Shown here: positions 51,677 through 61,796 of the stretch, one piece after another
How positions within the stretch are numbered: position 1 is the stretch's first letter
Layout: each line of letters starts with the position of its first letter
Assembly (NCBI RefSeq): GCF_000208925.1
Contig: NW_001914902.1
Coordinates: 1 to 64,000, forward strand
DNA: 64,000 nt
Direction of reading: 5' to 3'
From: Entamoeba histolytica HM-1:IMSS
Taxonomy: Eukaryota; Evosea; Mastigamoebida; Endamoebidae
Made by a program: the position numbers and the translations under genes
The notes under the pieces: model-generated
Database searches by the model: none
What the model was told of the DNA's origin: nothing
Seen by the model: the letters and a program-made list of their open reading frames with translations, nothing else

Positions 51677-52297
51677 ATGGCCGAAGCTGTAGCCCAACCA
51701 GTTGAAACTGTTGCACACACTTTTGCACCAAAACTTTTCAACAAATGGAGTTATGATGTTACTGTTAGTGATATTTCACTCAAAGAACTTCTTGCAATTA
51801 ACAGTAAACTTAAGTATCAAGTTTTCCTTCCACATACAGCTGGAAGATATCAAATTAAGCCATTCAGAAAGATTCAATGCCCAATTGTTGAAAGATTAGT
51901 TTGCTGTATGATGCAACATGGAAAGAACTCAGGAAAGAAACTTCTTGCTATGAGAGTTGTTGAAGAATCCTTTGAAATTATTCATTTATTAACTGAAAAG
52001 AACCCAATTCAAGTATTAGTTGATGCTATCATTAATGCATCACCAAGAGAAGATTCAACTCGTGTTGGAACAGGAGGAAATGCTAAGAGACAAGCTGTTG
52101 ATGTTTCACCATTAAGAAGAATCAACCAAGCCCTCTATTTAATGACTATGGGATGCAGAAGTGCAGCATTCAGAAACTCTAAAACTCTTGCCGAATGTCT
52201 TGCTGATGAAATCGTCAATGCATCTAAATCTAACACTGCTTCATTTGCCATTAAGAAGAAGGAAGATATGGAACGTGTCGCTAAATCTAACAGATAA
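51677..52297 (+). CDS. RPS5: 40S ribosomal protein S5 (uS7)
   Basis: 206 residues that match eukaryotic S5/uS7 along the full length: [81 protein letters not shown] block (here [20 protein letters not shown]) and the basic end RVAKSNR. uS7 sits in the head of the 40S subunit and contacts mRNA and E-site tRNA. Base composition is higher in G+C than the neighbours, as expected for a highly expressed gene. Confidence 0.98.
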
Positions 52298-52411
52298 ACT
52301 CAAGGAACTAATTTGGTTATTGTGTCGTTGTTTTTTTTAAGATTTTTTCTTCATTTAGTCAGAAAAGTAAAAGATTAATTTTTTTTTTTGAGAACTTTAA
52401 TATAATGACTT

Positions 52412-53083
52412 ATGGAAATACCTAAAGAGATTTTTCATCAATTTCACCTTCGAGTTCAACCATTTGGAAGTACTAACTCATTGAAAGAATTAAAACGAGA
52501 AAGAAAATTTGCTGAATTAATGCTCCAATCTGAGAGAAAGTGTCGTTTAAAATGTCGTGTTACTGCAAATGACCAAATAGAAGTTGAAGGATATAATAGT
52601 TTAAATCGAGCACTAGTACTTATTTATATTAATCATGCTGTTATACTTAAACAAGTTGAAGTACAAAAAGGATATTTTTTGTTTTCATTTAATCCAATGG
52701 TTAGAGGGGTCATTCAAGTATGCCTTGTAGAACCAGAACTTCAAATTGTACTTGTTGGACTTACTAATTTTAATAAAAAATATCAAACAGAAATTAGTCA
52801 AATTAATGTTTTAAATGCTTCTATTCAAATTTCATTTTCACCAAGAACTATTGAAGAATGCTGCTGTGGTATTTTTGAAAGAAAAGAGAATGACTCATTA
52901 CATTTCATTAAAAGCATGAAAGTCTTACCAAATGTTAAGAAAATACAAATGACTTTTAACCAACCTTTAAAAAAAGGATCTTATTTTATTCGTATCTTTG
53001 TTAAACAACCAAACATGCTTTTAGACCCAAATACTATTTCATCTGAAACACCTTTTGTTCTTCAACACTATTTTACTAAATGA
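52412..53083 (+). CDS. Beta-rich protein, unknown
   Basis: 223 residues from the ATG at 52412. No signal or membrane segment. Residues 45-125 alternate hydrophobic and polar residues as in beta strands (CRLKCRVTANDQIEVEGYN...KGYFLFSFNPMVRGVIQVCLVE). A Cys cluster EECCCGIF lies near 150, and a basic strand-rich end follows. I recognise no family. A six-codon upstream frame starts at 52405. Confidence 0.7.
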   Translation: MEIPKEIFHQFHLRVQPFGSTNSLKELKRERKFAELMLQSERKCRLKCRVTANDQIEVEGYNSLNRALVLIYINHAVILKQVEVQKGYFLFSFNPMVRGVIQVCLVEPELQIVLVGLTNFNKKYQTEISQINVLNASIQISFSPRTIEECCCGIFERKENDSLHFIKSMKVLPNVKKIQMTFNQPLKKGSYFIRIFVKQPNMLLDPNTISSETPFVLQHYFTK

Positions 53084-53170
53084 CTCATTAATATTTAATT
53101 ATTGTTCAAACTACTTTTTCATTCTTCTTCAAATCAAACCTATGAATAATGGTGAAATAATGAATGAGAA

Positions 53171-53518
53171 TTAACTCTTCTGAAGAAGGTATGTTGTAAC
53201 TACTAATCCAACAATACCAAGAATAAGAAGGATTAAAGCAATTGGTGATATAATAAAAATTATCCTCCAAATTGCTTTATCTGCCATTTCCTCTCCATGA
53301 CTTTTCACTTCTTTGACATCATCACTATCTTCATTATTTTCTTCATCTCGATCTTGATTTTCAGATTCATCAGGTTGATTTACTAATCCTAATATCTCTT
53401 CTTGTTGGTTAATGTTGTTGTTATGCCCTTCATTTCTTTTTTTGATTTCTACTTCTTCGTTTGTGGAGATAGTAAGATCATTAATTTTTAATTCAGTGGT
53501 GTTTGTTAGATTTTCCAT
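53171..53518 (-). CDS. Small tail-anchored acidic membrane protein
   Basis: 115 residues from the ATG at 53518 (the frame opens four codons earlier at TTG, rejected). Residues 1-75 are acidic and Asn/Glu-rich (NEENNEDSDD type). A single hydrophobic segment lies near the C-terminus (IIFIISPIALILLILGIVGLV), followed by seven residues. This is the plan of a tail-anchored protein of the ER or endomembranes. No SNARE motif was recognised. Confidence 0.65.
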   Translation of the reverse strand: MENLTNTTELKINDLTISTNEEVEIKKRNEGHNNNINQQEEILGLVNQPDESENQDRDEENNEDSDDVKEVKSHGEEMADKAIWRIIFIISPIALILLILGIVGLVVTTYLLQKS

Positions 53519-53571
53519 TTGCTGAAACAATACCCTGATCTAAAAAAGATTTTAGGTTTTTTCATTTTTCA

Positions 53572-54071
53572 ATGTCTAATTGGAAAGAAGTAATTGGAAC
53601 AATTCCATCTAGTTTTTGTCCACGTTGTGGTACATACCTTATTCTTTCAGACAGTGGAGATATTGTATGTGATGTGTGTCATTTTGTTATCAGTGCAGAT
53701 CGTTTGTTATTATCTATACTTTTTATAAAGAAATAAACAATTGAAATGAGTGAATTGGATTGAAAATGAAACGCTTGTTCTTCTTGTTGTTAAAATCGTA
53801 AAGAAAGAGTTAGACATTTACATAAATTATAGAATTCAAATACAACCCAATTGAAACAACATCTTCAATATTTGAGATGAGTAATAAAAAACGTATTGAT
53901 TCAAAAATTAAAGAAATTTTACCAACAGGTGCTATTGTATACGAAAAATGTCCTAATTGTGGAAATGAAACAATGCATTATCACTCTGCACAAGTTAGAT
54001 CTGTTGATGAAGGTCAAACTGTTTATTATGAATGTCCTAATTGTGGTCATCAAGAAACTGTTAATACATAA
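53572..54071 (+). CDS. RPA12: RNA polymerase I subunit A12 (RPA12/ZNRD1), two exons
   Basis: Exons 53572-53701 and 53833-54071 (131-bp intron, GTTTGT...TAG) give 122 residues; human is 126. The N-terminal zinc ribbon is FCPRCG...VCDVCHFVI (Cys16, 19, 33, 36). The C-terminal TFIIS-like ribbon is CPNCGNETMHYH...QVRSVDEGQTVYYECPNCGH with the acidic pair Asp102-Glu103 that aids RNA cleavage and proofreading. The subunit works in rRNA synthesis in the nucleolus. Only the C-terminal exon looks like a gene without splicing. A nearer TAG (53813) would give a stop soon after, so 53832 is the better acceptor. Confidence 0.92.
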
Positions 54072-54198
54072 TTTGATAAAGAAAGTTTTGATTGACTGAT
54101 TATTTTGTTTTTTTTCGTTTTATCATTTTAACTACAATAAGATTCTATCTTATCATATTAAAACAGTAGGTCGTTTTCTTATTATTTCATTCATTCTA

Positions 54199-54449
54199 AT
54201 GGAAACATCATCACCTATTCAAGAATCTTCTTGTCTTCATCAAGTTTGTTGAATTTTATCTATAAAAACAATATAACTTAATTAAAGTAGTCAGACTATG
54301 TTTCTTCTTTATTAGATATTGAATGCTCAGTATCAGCTCATATTGGTTATTCTAATAATGAGTATGACGACTGGATTCCTTTTGACAAAAATGCATTTCA
54401 ACATTCAATATCATATCCATACAAACAAACCCAATCTATTCAGAAATAA
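54199..54449 (+). CDS. Tiny spliced gene, unknown
   Basis: ATG at 54199, exon 54199-54243, a 47-bp intron (GTTTGT...TAG, 54244-54290), exon 54291-54449: 67 residues, METSSPIQESSCLHQ joined to SDYVSSLLDIECSVSAHIG and ending KQTQSIQK. The long second exon with ordinary composition and a standard intron support it. An acceptor at 54315 gives another frame with a less protein-like product. No family recognised. Confidence 0.45.
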
Positions 54450-55458
54450 CAGAGAATAATTTTAAAAGTATTGAAGAAACAACTACAAACACATCCAAAT
54501 AATAATTAATAAATAATTTTTTAATCAATTTCTTTAAATGATTTCAATGACATGATTTTCAGTAGAATTTAACCAAGTAATATAATAATTACATTTTTGT
54601 GTATTATTGGAAAAATGGATTATGGTTTTGAGTAATTGTTTACTTGTTATTATGTTTATTTTATGAGATAGATATTGGTAATGAGAAAATTTTATTCATT
54701 TTACTCTTATGAGAATGATATTATTAGTTATAAAAGTGATTATTAATCATAGCTGTACAGAGTAAAACAAGTTCAAAGAAAAGAATAATTTAAGTAAGTA
54801 ATTAATTCTTAATTAATATAAGACATATAAAAATTGTTTGATTAGTGCATGCCAAGAAAAATATAATGGAATGATTTATTAACAAGAAATACAAAGCAAT
54901 GAATGATAGTTAGTACTTTAGATAAAAATACTTTATAATAGCAAAAGAATATTAATAATAAAAAGAAAGGATTAAAAAATAATTAAAATTAACAGAAAAA
55001 TAAGAAGTAAAATATCCTTGATATAAAAAATAATAAAAATAATAATTAATATTTTGTTCAAAACAATTAAAATATAAATATTTTCTATCTTAGAAATATC
55101 TTATTGTTATTTAATTTATTTGAAATTAATAATATTATTTTTGAAAAGATAATAAAGTTTTATTCTTTTAATAATAAGTAAATGAAAAAGAAGTATTGAG
55201 AAAATTACATCTTTGTTTTATAAGTTTATAAATAAGAATAAAAAAAAAGAATAAAAAAAATTAAATCAATTTTTTTTTACTTAAAAAGGTTTTGAATGAA
55301 ATATTCCTTTTGATTAATCATTAAATATAAGAAAAGTAAAGGTTTATGAAGAAAGAATTAATAAAAAAAAAAACGAATTTAAAGAAAGAAATTAATATAA
55401 AAACATTATAAAACTAATAAAAGAAAAAAGAAAACTGAAAAAAGAATTGATTAATTTA
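54450..55458. other. Intergenic AT-rich region
   Basis: About 1 kb, with A-rich runs toward the right end. No gene or RNA was recognised. Confidence 0.45.
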
Positions 55459-58400
55459 ATGTTCATTATTTTATATTTCTTCATATATAATTGTTTTGGT
55501 AAATGTGAATTAAATTTTACTAGTGCAAGTAGATATGGATTAAATGGACTTATAGTTATAAGTTCAAATACACGTGAATGTAGTGGAGATATCAAAATAC
55601 CAAATAGTGGAATAGATCCAATTTCCAATGAAGAAAAAAGGGTAGAAGTAATTGGATGGAATGCATTTAGTAATTCATTAATAAAGAGTATTGAAATACC
55701 AACAAGTATAAAAATAATTTGTCTTAATGCATTTTCAAATTGTAATAACTTACAAAATATAAATATTCCAAAAAGTGTTTATAGAATTGATTATCAAGCA
55801 TTTTCTAATTGTAAATCTTTAGTTTCAATAAATTTTAATAATGCAGAAATTAAAGAATTAGGTAATGAATTATTTATTGGATGTAATAAATTAAAATCAA
55901 TAGATTTATCAACATTTTCAATTGAAACAATTTATGAAGATACTTTTAATGGATGTTCTAATTTAATAAATGTTATTCTTCCATATACTTTACGTGAAAT
56001 TAAAGAAAGTGCATTTTCTGGATGTACTTCATTAACAACGATTAATCTTCATAATACATTAATTAATTCTATTAAAGAAAAAGCTTTTAAAAAATGTACT
56101 TCTCTTATTACTATTACATTTCCTTCTACTCTTACTTCTTTATCAAATAATTCATTTGAAAAATGTACTTCATTAACTTCAATTATTTTTCAGTCAGTAT
56201 TATCATCTTCAAATAATAATATTCCTTTTAATGAATGTAATAAACTTAAATCAATATATTATACTGGAACAGATTTATTTACTAATTGTATTTTCTCAAA
56301 TAATCCAATACAAAATATTTATGTTAATTCAGAATATCAACAAGACTTTATTTGTTCTATTAAAGTAATTAAAAATATTAATCATTCACCAATTATTTAT
56401 CTTTGTAAATATTCTGATTCAAACGAATGTGTTTCTTATCTTTCATATAGAAAATCATCTATTAATCAATTAACAAATAATGAAATTTGTTATCAAAGAG
56501 GTTCAACAAATCAAAAAATTATAATAAATGATAATAAATATTATCTTGTAGATTGTAATAATAATACTAAAATACAATATTATCAAAATAAAGAAATTAA
56601 TAATAATATTATTTCTAATTTTATTTTTTCAGTAGGATATAAAGAAATAAATGATAATAATATTCATATTTTAAGAGAATATTTCATTTCTAAACGTATT
56701 GATAATATTCAATGGATTACTAATCAATGTACAGTTACAAAACATCTTTATTTAAATGAAAATGAAAATTCTTCAATTAAAACAAAAGATATTATTATTG
56801 AAATATATAGAAATGGATATATTTTAAATAATGGAATATTTTATATAGAAAAAAATATAAAAATGAATGAAATACAAACATTATATTTTGGAAATGAACA
56901 AATGTATAGAGAAGTATTAATTAATGATTATTTTGAATCAATGAATCAAGAAAATGAATATATTTTTGAATGTATTTCAAAAGATTTATGTAAAACATAT
57001 AAATTTAATACTACTAATAATCTATTTATTGAAGATATTGATTTTCCTCTTCTTAAAAAAGAAATAAAAACAAATATTTTAGCTATTGGTTATGAATATT
57101 TTCATTTTTATTATTCTCCTTATTTTAGTCAACAAGTTAAATTTACAAATTATTGTGAAAATGGAAAAATATTTAGAACTATTGGAATGGAACTTCAATT
57201 AATGTCTAATTTTGTTAATGAAAATGAATGTCCAAAAGATGATTATTCATCTTTTTCTATTGAAATTGAATCAAAAAATGAAACAATTGAAATTAATTCA
57301 AGAATATATAAAATTTCAGTTCTTGATAATAGAATATCAGACTCAACACCAATATATTTAAAATTTACAAATTCATATTTAAGAGTTATTCCAAATAAAT
57401 GTTTTCAAATAACAAATTCATCATCATTATTATTTATTCCTGGAATTTATGGAGATAAAAATTATATATTTTTAAAAGAATATAATTCAACAAATAATTG
57501 TAATGGAATATATGGTATTAGTGAATTTTCACCAGACCAATATAGTTATACTAAGTTTAATATCAATGATGATTATTCAATTATTAGTTATTTTGATAAT
57601 GATTATAAAGATTGTGGAATTAATAAAATAGAAGAAGCAAGTTTAATTAGATATGTATTACCTGATATAAATAAATGTCAATTTAAGTCTACATATACCA
57701 TCAATGAATTTAATTTAATTGAAACAAAATATGATAATTCTGATTGTAAAGGTAATATAATTATTCAAGAAAGTTATGCATTAAAAAGATGTATAAATGA
57801 TACGAATCAATTACATATTATAATTGCAACATTTCCTATTAAATCTGAAGATTGTAATAATAAATTTAAAGGATGTATAAATTGTGATTTAGATGAGTGT
57901 TATGAATGTCCAAGTGGTTATGGGTTATCAATGAAAAAGGATAAGTGTATAGACTGTTCTATATTTACAAATGATTGTATTCAATGTAATAATCAAACAT
58001 GTACTAAATGTAATAGTATAGATAATGAAATTAGAGTTTATCATAATAATAATTGTTTAACATGTAAAGAAGCATTTAATGATAATGGTTGTTTAGAATG
58101 TAATGTAAATAATTGTACACTTTGTTCAAGTATTAATGGAACATTAAGATATTATAATAATGGTTCATGTAAAACATGTGAAGAAGCATATGATGAAAAT
58201 TGTTCAGATTGTGATGGAATAGAATGTAAAAAATGTAAAATAGAATATGGATTAAAAATAGGAAGACATGGATGTATGAAATGTTTTGATTTAGATAGTA
58301 AATGTTTAGAATGTGGAGAAGGAATATGTACTAAATGTTATAATAATTTATTATTTAAAAACAATAAGTGTCAAAGTTGTGATGATATTTATGGAAAAGA

Positions 58401-58656
58401 TTGTCTTTCATGTGATATAAATAATTGTTTAACTTGTGATAATAATAAAGTTGTTATTGAATCAAAGTGTATTAGTTGTAATAAACTATTTGATCATTGT
58501 GTTCATTGTAATACTACTCATTGTTTAGATTGTGATTCAATTGCTTATTCTTTAAGTAATGGAAAATGTATTAATCAAAATAATGAACAAGGTAATAATT
58601 CTTGTTTAATTTCAATATTGTTAGTTTTTTCAATAATTCTTTTCTTCTTAATTTAA
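55459..58656 (+). CDS. BspA-type LRR surface protein with Cys-rich stalk and GPI-like tail
   Basis: 1065 residues from the ATG at 55459 (the frame starts at TTG four codons earlier, rejected because the ATG opens the signal peptide MFIILYFFIYNCFG). About 60-280 has BspA-like (TpLRR) repeats: AF-x-N/G-C-x-x-L-x-x-I-x-x-P-x-x-(L/V)-x-x-I. About 300-800 is a large Asn-rich region of unknown fold with many N-glycosylation sites. About 800-1040 is rich in C-x2-C pairs (ECYECPSGYGLS type, as in transmembrane-kinase ectodomains). The end is a 17-residue hydrophobic stretch with no basic tail (CLISILLVFSIILFFLI), which fits a GPI signal better than a membrane anchor. It is probably an adhesin. Confidence 0.85.
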   Translation: MFIILYFFIYNCFGKCELNFTSASRYGLNGLIVISSNTRECSGDIKIPNSGIDPISNEEKRVEVIGWNAFSNSLIKSIEIPTSIKIICLNAFSNCNNLQNINIPKSVYRIDYQAFSNCKSLVSINFNNAEIKELGNELFIGCNKLKSIDLSTFSIETIYEDTFNGCSNLINVILPYTLREIKESAFSGCTSLTTINLHNTLINSIKEKAFKKCTSLITITFPSTLTSLSNNSFEKCTSLTSIIFQSVLSSSNNNIPFNECNKLKSIYYTGTDLFTNCIFSNNPIQNIYVNSEYQQDFICSIKVIKNINHSPIIYLCKYSDSNECVSYLSYRKSSINQLTNNEICYQRGSTNQKIIINDNKYYLVDCNNNTKIQYYQNKEINNNIISNFIFSVGYKEINDNNIHILREYFISKRIDNIQWITNQCTVTKHLYLNENENSSIKTKDIIIEIYRNGYILNNGIFYIEKNIKMNEIQTLYFGNEQMYREVLINDYFESMNQENEYIFECISKDLCKTYKFNTTNNLFIEDIDFPLLKKEIKTNILAIGYEYFHFYYSPYFSQQVKFTNYCENGKIFRTIGMELQLMSNFVNENECPKDDYSSFSIEIESKNETIEINSRIYKISVLDNRISDSTPIYLKFTNSYLRVIPNKCFQITNSSSLLFIPGIYGDKNYIFLKEYNSTNNCNGIYGISEFSPDQYSYTKFNINDDYSIISYFDNDYKDCGINKIEEASLIRYVLPDINKCQFKSTYTINEFNLIETKYDNSDCKGNIIIQESYALKRCINDTNQLHIIIATFPIKSEDCNNKFKGCINCDLDECYECPSGYGLSMKKDKCIDCSIFTNDCIQCNNQTCTKCNSIDNEIRVYHNNNCLTCKEAFNDNGCLECNVNNCTLCSSINGTLRYYNNGSCKTCEEAYDENCSDCDGIECKKCKIEYGLKIGRHGCMKCFDLDSKCLECGEGICTKCYNNLLFKNNKCQSCDDIYGKDCLSCDINNCLTCDNNKVVIESKCISCNKLFDHCVHCNTTHCLDCDSIAYSLSNGKCINQNNEQGNNSCLISILLVFSIILFFLI

Positions 58657-59320
58657 TTGATTCTTTCTTTATTCTTGTTTTTTAATATATTTTTTTTACT
58701 ATAAATTACTGGTTCTTACAGTTTAGTACAAAAGAAATAGTTACATAAAAGTTTTATACTAATTCAATTTCTTTAATTTTCTCAAATATTGAATTTGAAT
58801 ATAAAGATATAAATGTTATTTAATATACAAGAACCAATAACTTGTAATTAAAAAGAAATGTTTTAAAGAATGAATATTAGAATAAAGAACAATATCATTA
58901 TATATAGTAATTTAATATTAGAAAATAATTATTATTATTTTGAGTAAAAATAGAATAACTGTTTGTTTCAATTATAACAAAACTAAATCTATTCTTCTCA
59001 AATAATATGTTTATCTTATATTATAATGAAATTCTTAATAATTTAAAGGAAATTTAGTGAATAATTTATATTAAAATGTTTGCAAAACTTTAAATTAGAT
59101 GAATAAAATAAAAACAAATTGATGAATTTGATTTTGATTTGTTCATATCTAATATAGAAAAAAGTATGAATGTACTGAAAAATAAAAATTTATATTTTTA
59201 AGAATTAGTATTTTTTTTCATTAAATTATGAATTTAAATATTTTGTAAAAACTAAAATTATTTAAAAATAATAAAGAAAAAAAAGAAACAAGAACTAAAA
59301 ATAAATATTCAATTCAAAAG
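58657..59320. other. Intergenic AT-rich region
   Basis: About 660 bp with no open frame of interest on either strand. No repeat shared with other parts of the window was noticed. Confidence 0.45.
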
Positions 59321-60919
59321 ATGGAAATAACACAACCTGAAAAAAAGAAACTTGGCATTTTGATGAATACAATTTCACTGAAAGGAATTCTTGCAATTGC
59401 AATGATATTTATATTAATTACTGGTGCAATTACTATTATTGCTATTATATCACCAAAACCATATATTCAAACAAAAGTTGGATTATGGGAATGTTCACAA
59501 TCAACACAAACTTTTAATCCTAATATCTGTAAAGGATGGGATTCTTACTCTACATTAACTTCACCATCTACAGATAAAAATATTTCTACTTCTATTGTTG
59601 TTGGACCATTTGCAACATTAAATAAAGATGTAACATTTGGACTATTACTTAAGAATGTTTTTACAAGTTCTAATATGCCTTCTTTTAGTTGTTTGTTTTC
59701 GTTTTGATATAATCAATTTTTTCTTTTCATTTAAGAAAATCTTTAATTGTAAGATTGCAATTTAAAGTACTGGTGATAATATGATTACTCATTATTAGTT
59801 AAATTAAACTTAGAATATTCATTCCAACCATTTAATGATATTAAACTTGTTTCAACTGTTAATTATGTTAGAGAAGTTGCACAAAATATTAATGTTGAAT
59901 GTACTAATGGAAATGAATTTTGTAATGTTGATTTTAGTGTATTTAAACGATTTGGTACATTAACATATGAACGATTTGATATCTTTTCATTATCATCTAG
60001 TTCATTAGAAAAAATGGATCAAGCTGAATTCTATGGAACAATTCAAACATCAAACTCATCATCAACTGTATTTGAAATATATTGGAGAATTTGTTTAGCC
60101 TTTGGTAACTGTGTTTTATTATGTTTATTCTTCTGGTTCCTTCGATTATATTCAGTTTTCAATTGGGCATTAGAACAACATTTAACTGCTTTACTGATTT
60201 ATGGATTAATTCTCTTCAATAATCCATTCTGTTTATTAGAACATATTACAGGAGCATCATTCTTTTTAATGGTAGATTCATTCTTTGAAAGTTTCTTCAC
60301 TGGATATTTAATGTTTTATATATTAGCAGTTTTCAATTCAGTCAGAAGACCAGAACGAGCAAAAGGATTTATCCCATTAATTGTTCGTGCTATTATGGCA
60401 ATTATTATTTCATGTTCAGCATTTGGAAGTATTCTTTCTATTCGTATGACCATTCAGTCAAATAGTAAATTCCATTCAAATACTTTAACTATTTTCTTTA
60501 GTGTCATGTTTTTGTTGAGTATTGTTATTTATTTATTCTGGTTATTATTTGAAGTTATTAGGTCATTCAGTGAAAGAAGAAAGATGAGTGGTAGTAACAA
60601 AAATAGAGTTGTTATTTTTGGTATTGTTACTTTTGGATGTATTTTCTTATTAATGGCTGTTTATGTTGGGGTTTATTTCTCTGGATATATGGTTTCAAAT
60701 ATGTTTATTGGATTATTAGCATACGTCAACTTATATTGTTTCTTTGTTGCAATTCTTAATTTACCATCATTACAAAAACAAGGTTCTAATACTAATGGTG
60801 TTAATATTGCTAAATTAGATACAGAATTCAAGGTTGAAACATATGACGATGATGATGAACTAGTTGTTGAAAATAAAAATGAAGAAGGAACACTTGAAGA
60901 CTCTGTTGCATTAAATTAA
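59321..60919 (+). CDS. Seven-helix membrane protein, TMEM181/GOST-like, two exons
   Basis: Exons 59321-59690 and 59799-60919 (108-bp intron, GTTTGT...TAG) join in frame to 496 residues. One N-terminal membrane helix (about 20-43), then a lumenal beta-rich region (KVGLWECSQ...CTNGNEFCNVDFSVFKRFGTLTYERF) reaching about 215, then about seven membrane helices (about 215-455) and an acidic cytosolic tail. This plan is that of the GOLD-domain seven-helix (GOST) proteins, among which TMEM181 and Wntless are nearest in layout. They help transport cargo in the secretory pathway. Without the intron two separate membrane proteins would be predicted. Family assignment is by layout, not by a unique motif. 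Confidence 0.75.
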
Positions 60920-60980
60920 AAAGTTAACACAACGAAGAAAAAAATTTAATCAATTTCTTTCAATGAGTTTGGTTGTTGGG

Positions 60981-61573
60981 TTAAAGATCATCTGCCTCAT
61001 CAGCATAAATTGGTTTAGGTAATGGAATAATTGACTTTTTGTCTACGTCTCGAGGTAGAGAAGTTCTCATATCATAAGCACTTTCATTATTACTGCTATA
61101 ATATTCTAATATTTCTCTATACACAGAATAACCTAATCTGTGATACATTCCAATAGCCGTTTCATTACTTTTTCTTACAAATAAATCAACATAATAACAA
61201 TTTGCCCTAATTTTTTTAAATACTTTTCTGATTCTTCAAATAAATGTATTTGTTATTATTCAATCAAAACAAACTCTTCACTAATTTGTTTTAACCAAAA
61301 CATTAATTGGTTACTTAGTCCAATTCTTCTAAACTCTCTTGCAATAGTAATAGCTGTAAGATGTCCATGATATTTTTCTCCTTCTCCTTCTATTTTTCCA
61401 AAATGATATCCTTCTACTCTTCCATTACAATCTCTTGCAATAAAACACATCTCTGGCCATTTAGAAAGATATTCAAAATAAAAAGGAAAATGAAAAGTTT
61501 CTGTATAATAGTCAAGATTAACATTTGAATATTCTAATATATCTCTACATTTGAACTTTCTTATTGTTGTCAT
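60981..61573 (-). CDS. NAA20: NatB N-terminal acetyltransferase catalytic subunit (Naa20), two exons
   Basis: Exons 61573-61275 and 61206-60981 on the minus strand (68-bp intron, GTTTGT...TAG) give 174 residues; human NAA20 has 178. MTTIRKFKCRDILEYSNVNLD, PFYFEYLSKWPE, HGHLTAITIAREFRRIGL (acetyl-CoA binding), then VDLFVRKSNETAIGMYHRLGYSVYR and the C-terminal YDMRTSLPRDVDKKSIIPL follow NatB closely. It acetylates the N-terminus of proteins that begin Met-Asp/Glu/Asn/Gln, with Naa25 as partner. Without splicing only the first half is visible. It is convergent with the seven-helix protein gene, about 60 bp apart. Confidence 0.95.
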
Positions 61574-61796
61574 CTTTTGTTGTTTTATTAGTTTTTTTGT
61601 TTTTTATTTCAGTATTTATTTGTATTTAAATTATACTTTCCTAATTTTAATTTACTATAAAATTGTAATATATAACAGTTATTATTATTACTATTTTTGT
61701 TATTTAATACTATTTTTTATAACATTTTTGTTTAATAATTCACAAAATAAAAGTTTCTGATTGAAATAAGAAATAAAATCAATCAACACAAGTCAA

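Noticed and set aside
61256..61573. 105-residue acetyltransferase as a complete gene
   Set aside because: It ends in the middle of the GNAT fold; removing the 68-bp intron restores a full Naa20.
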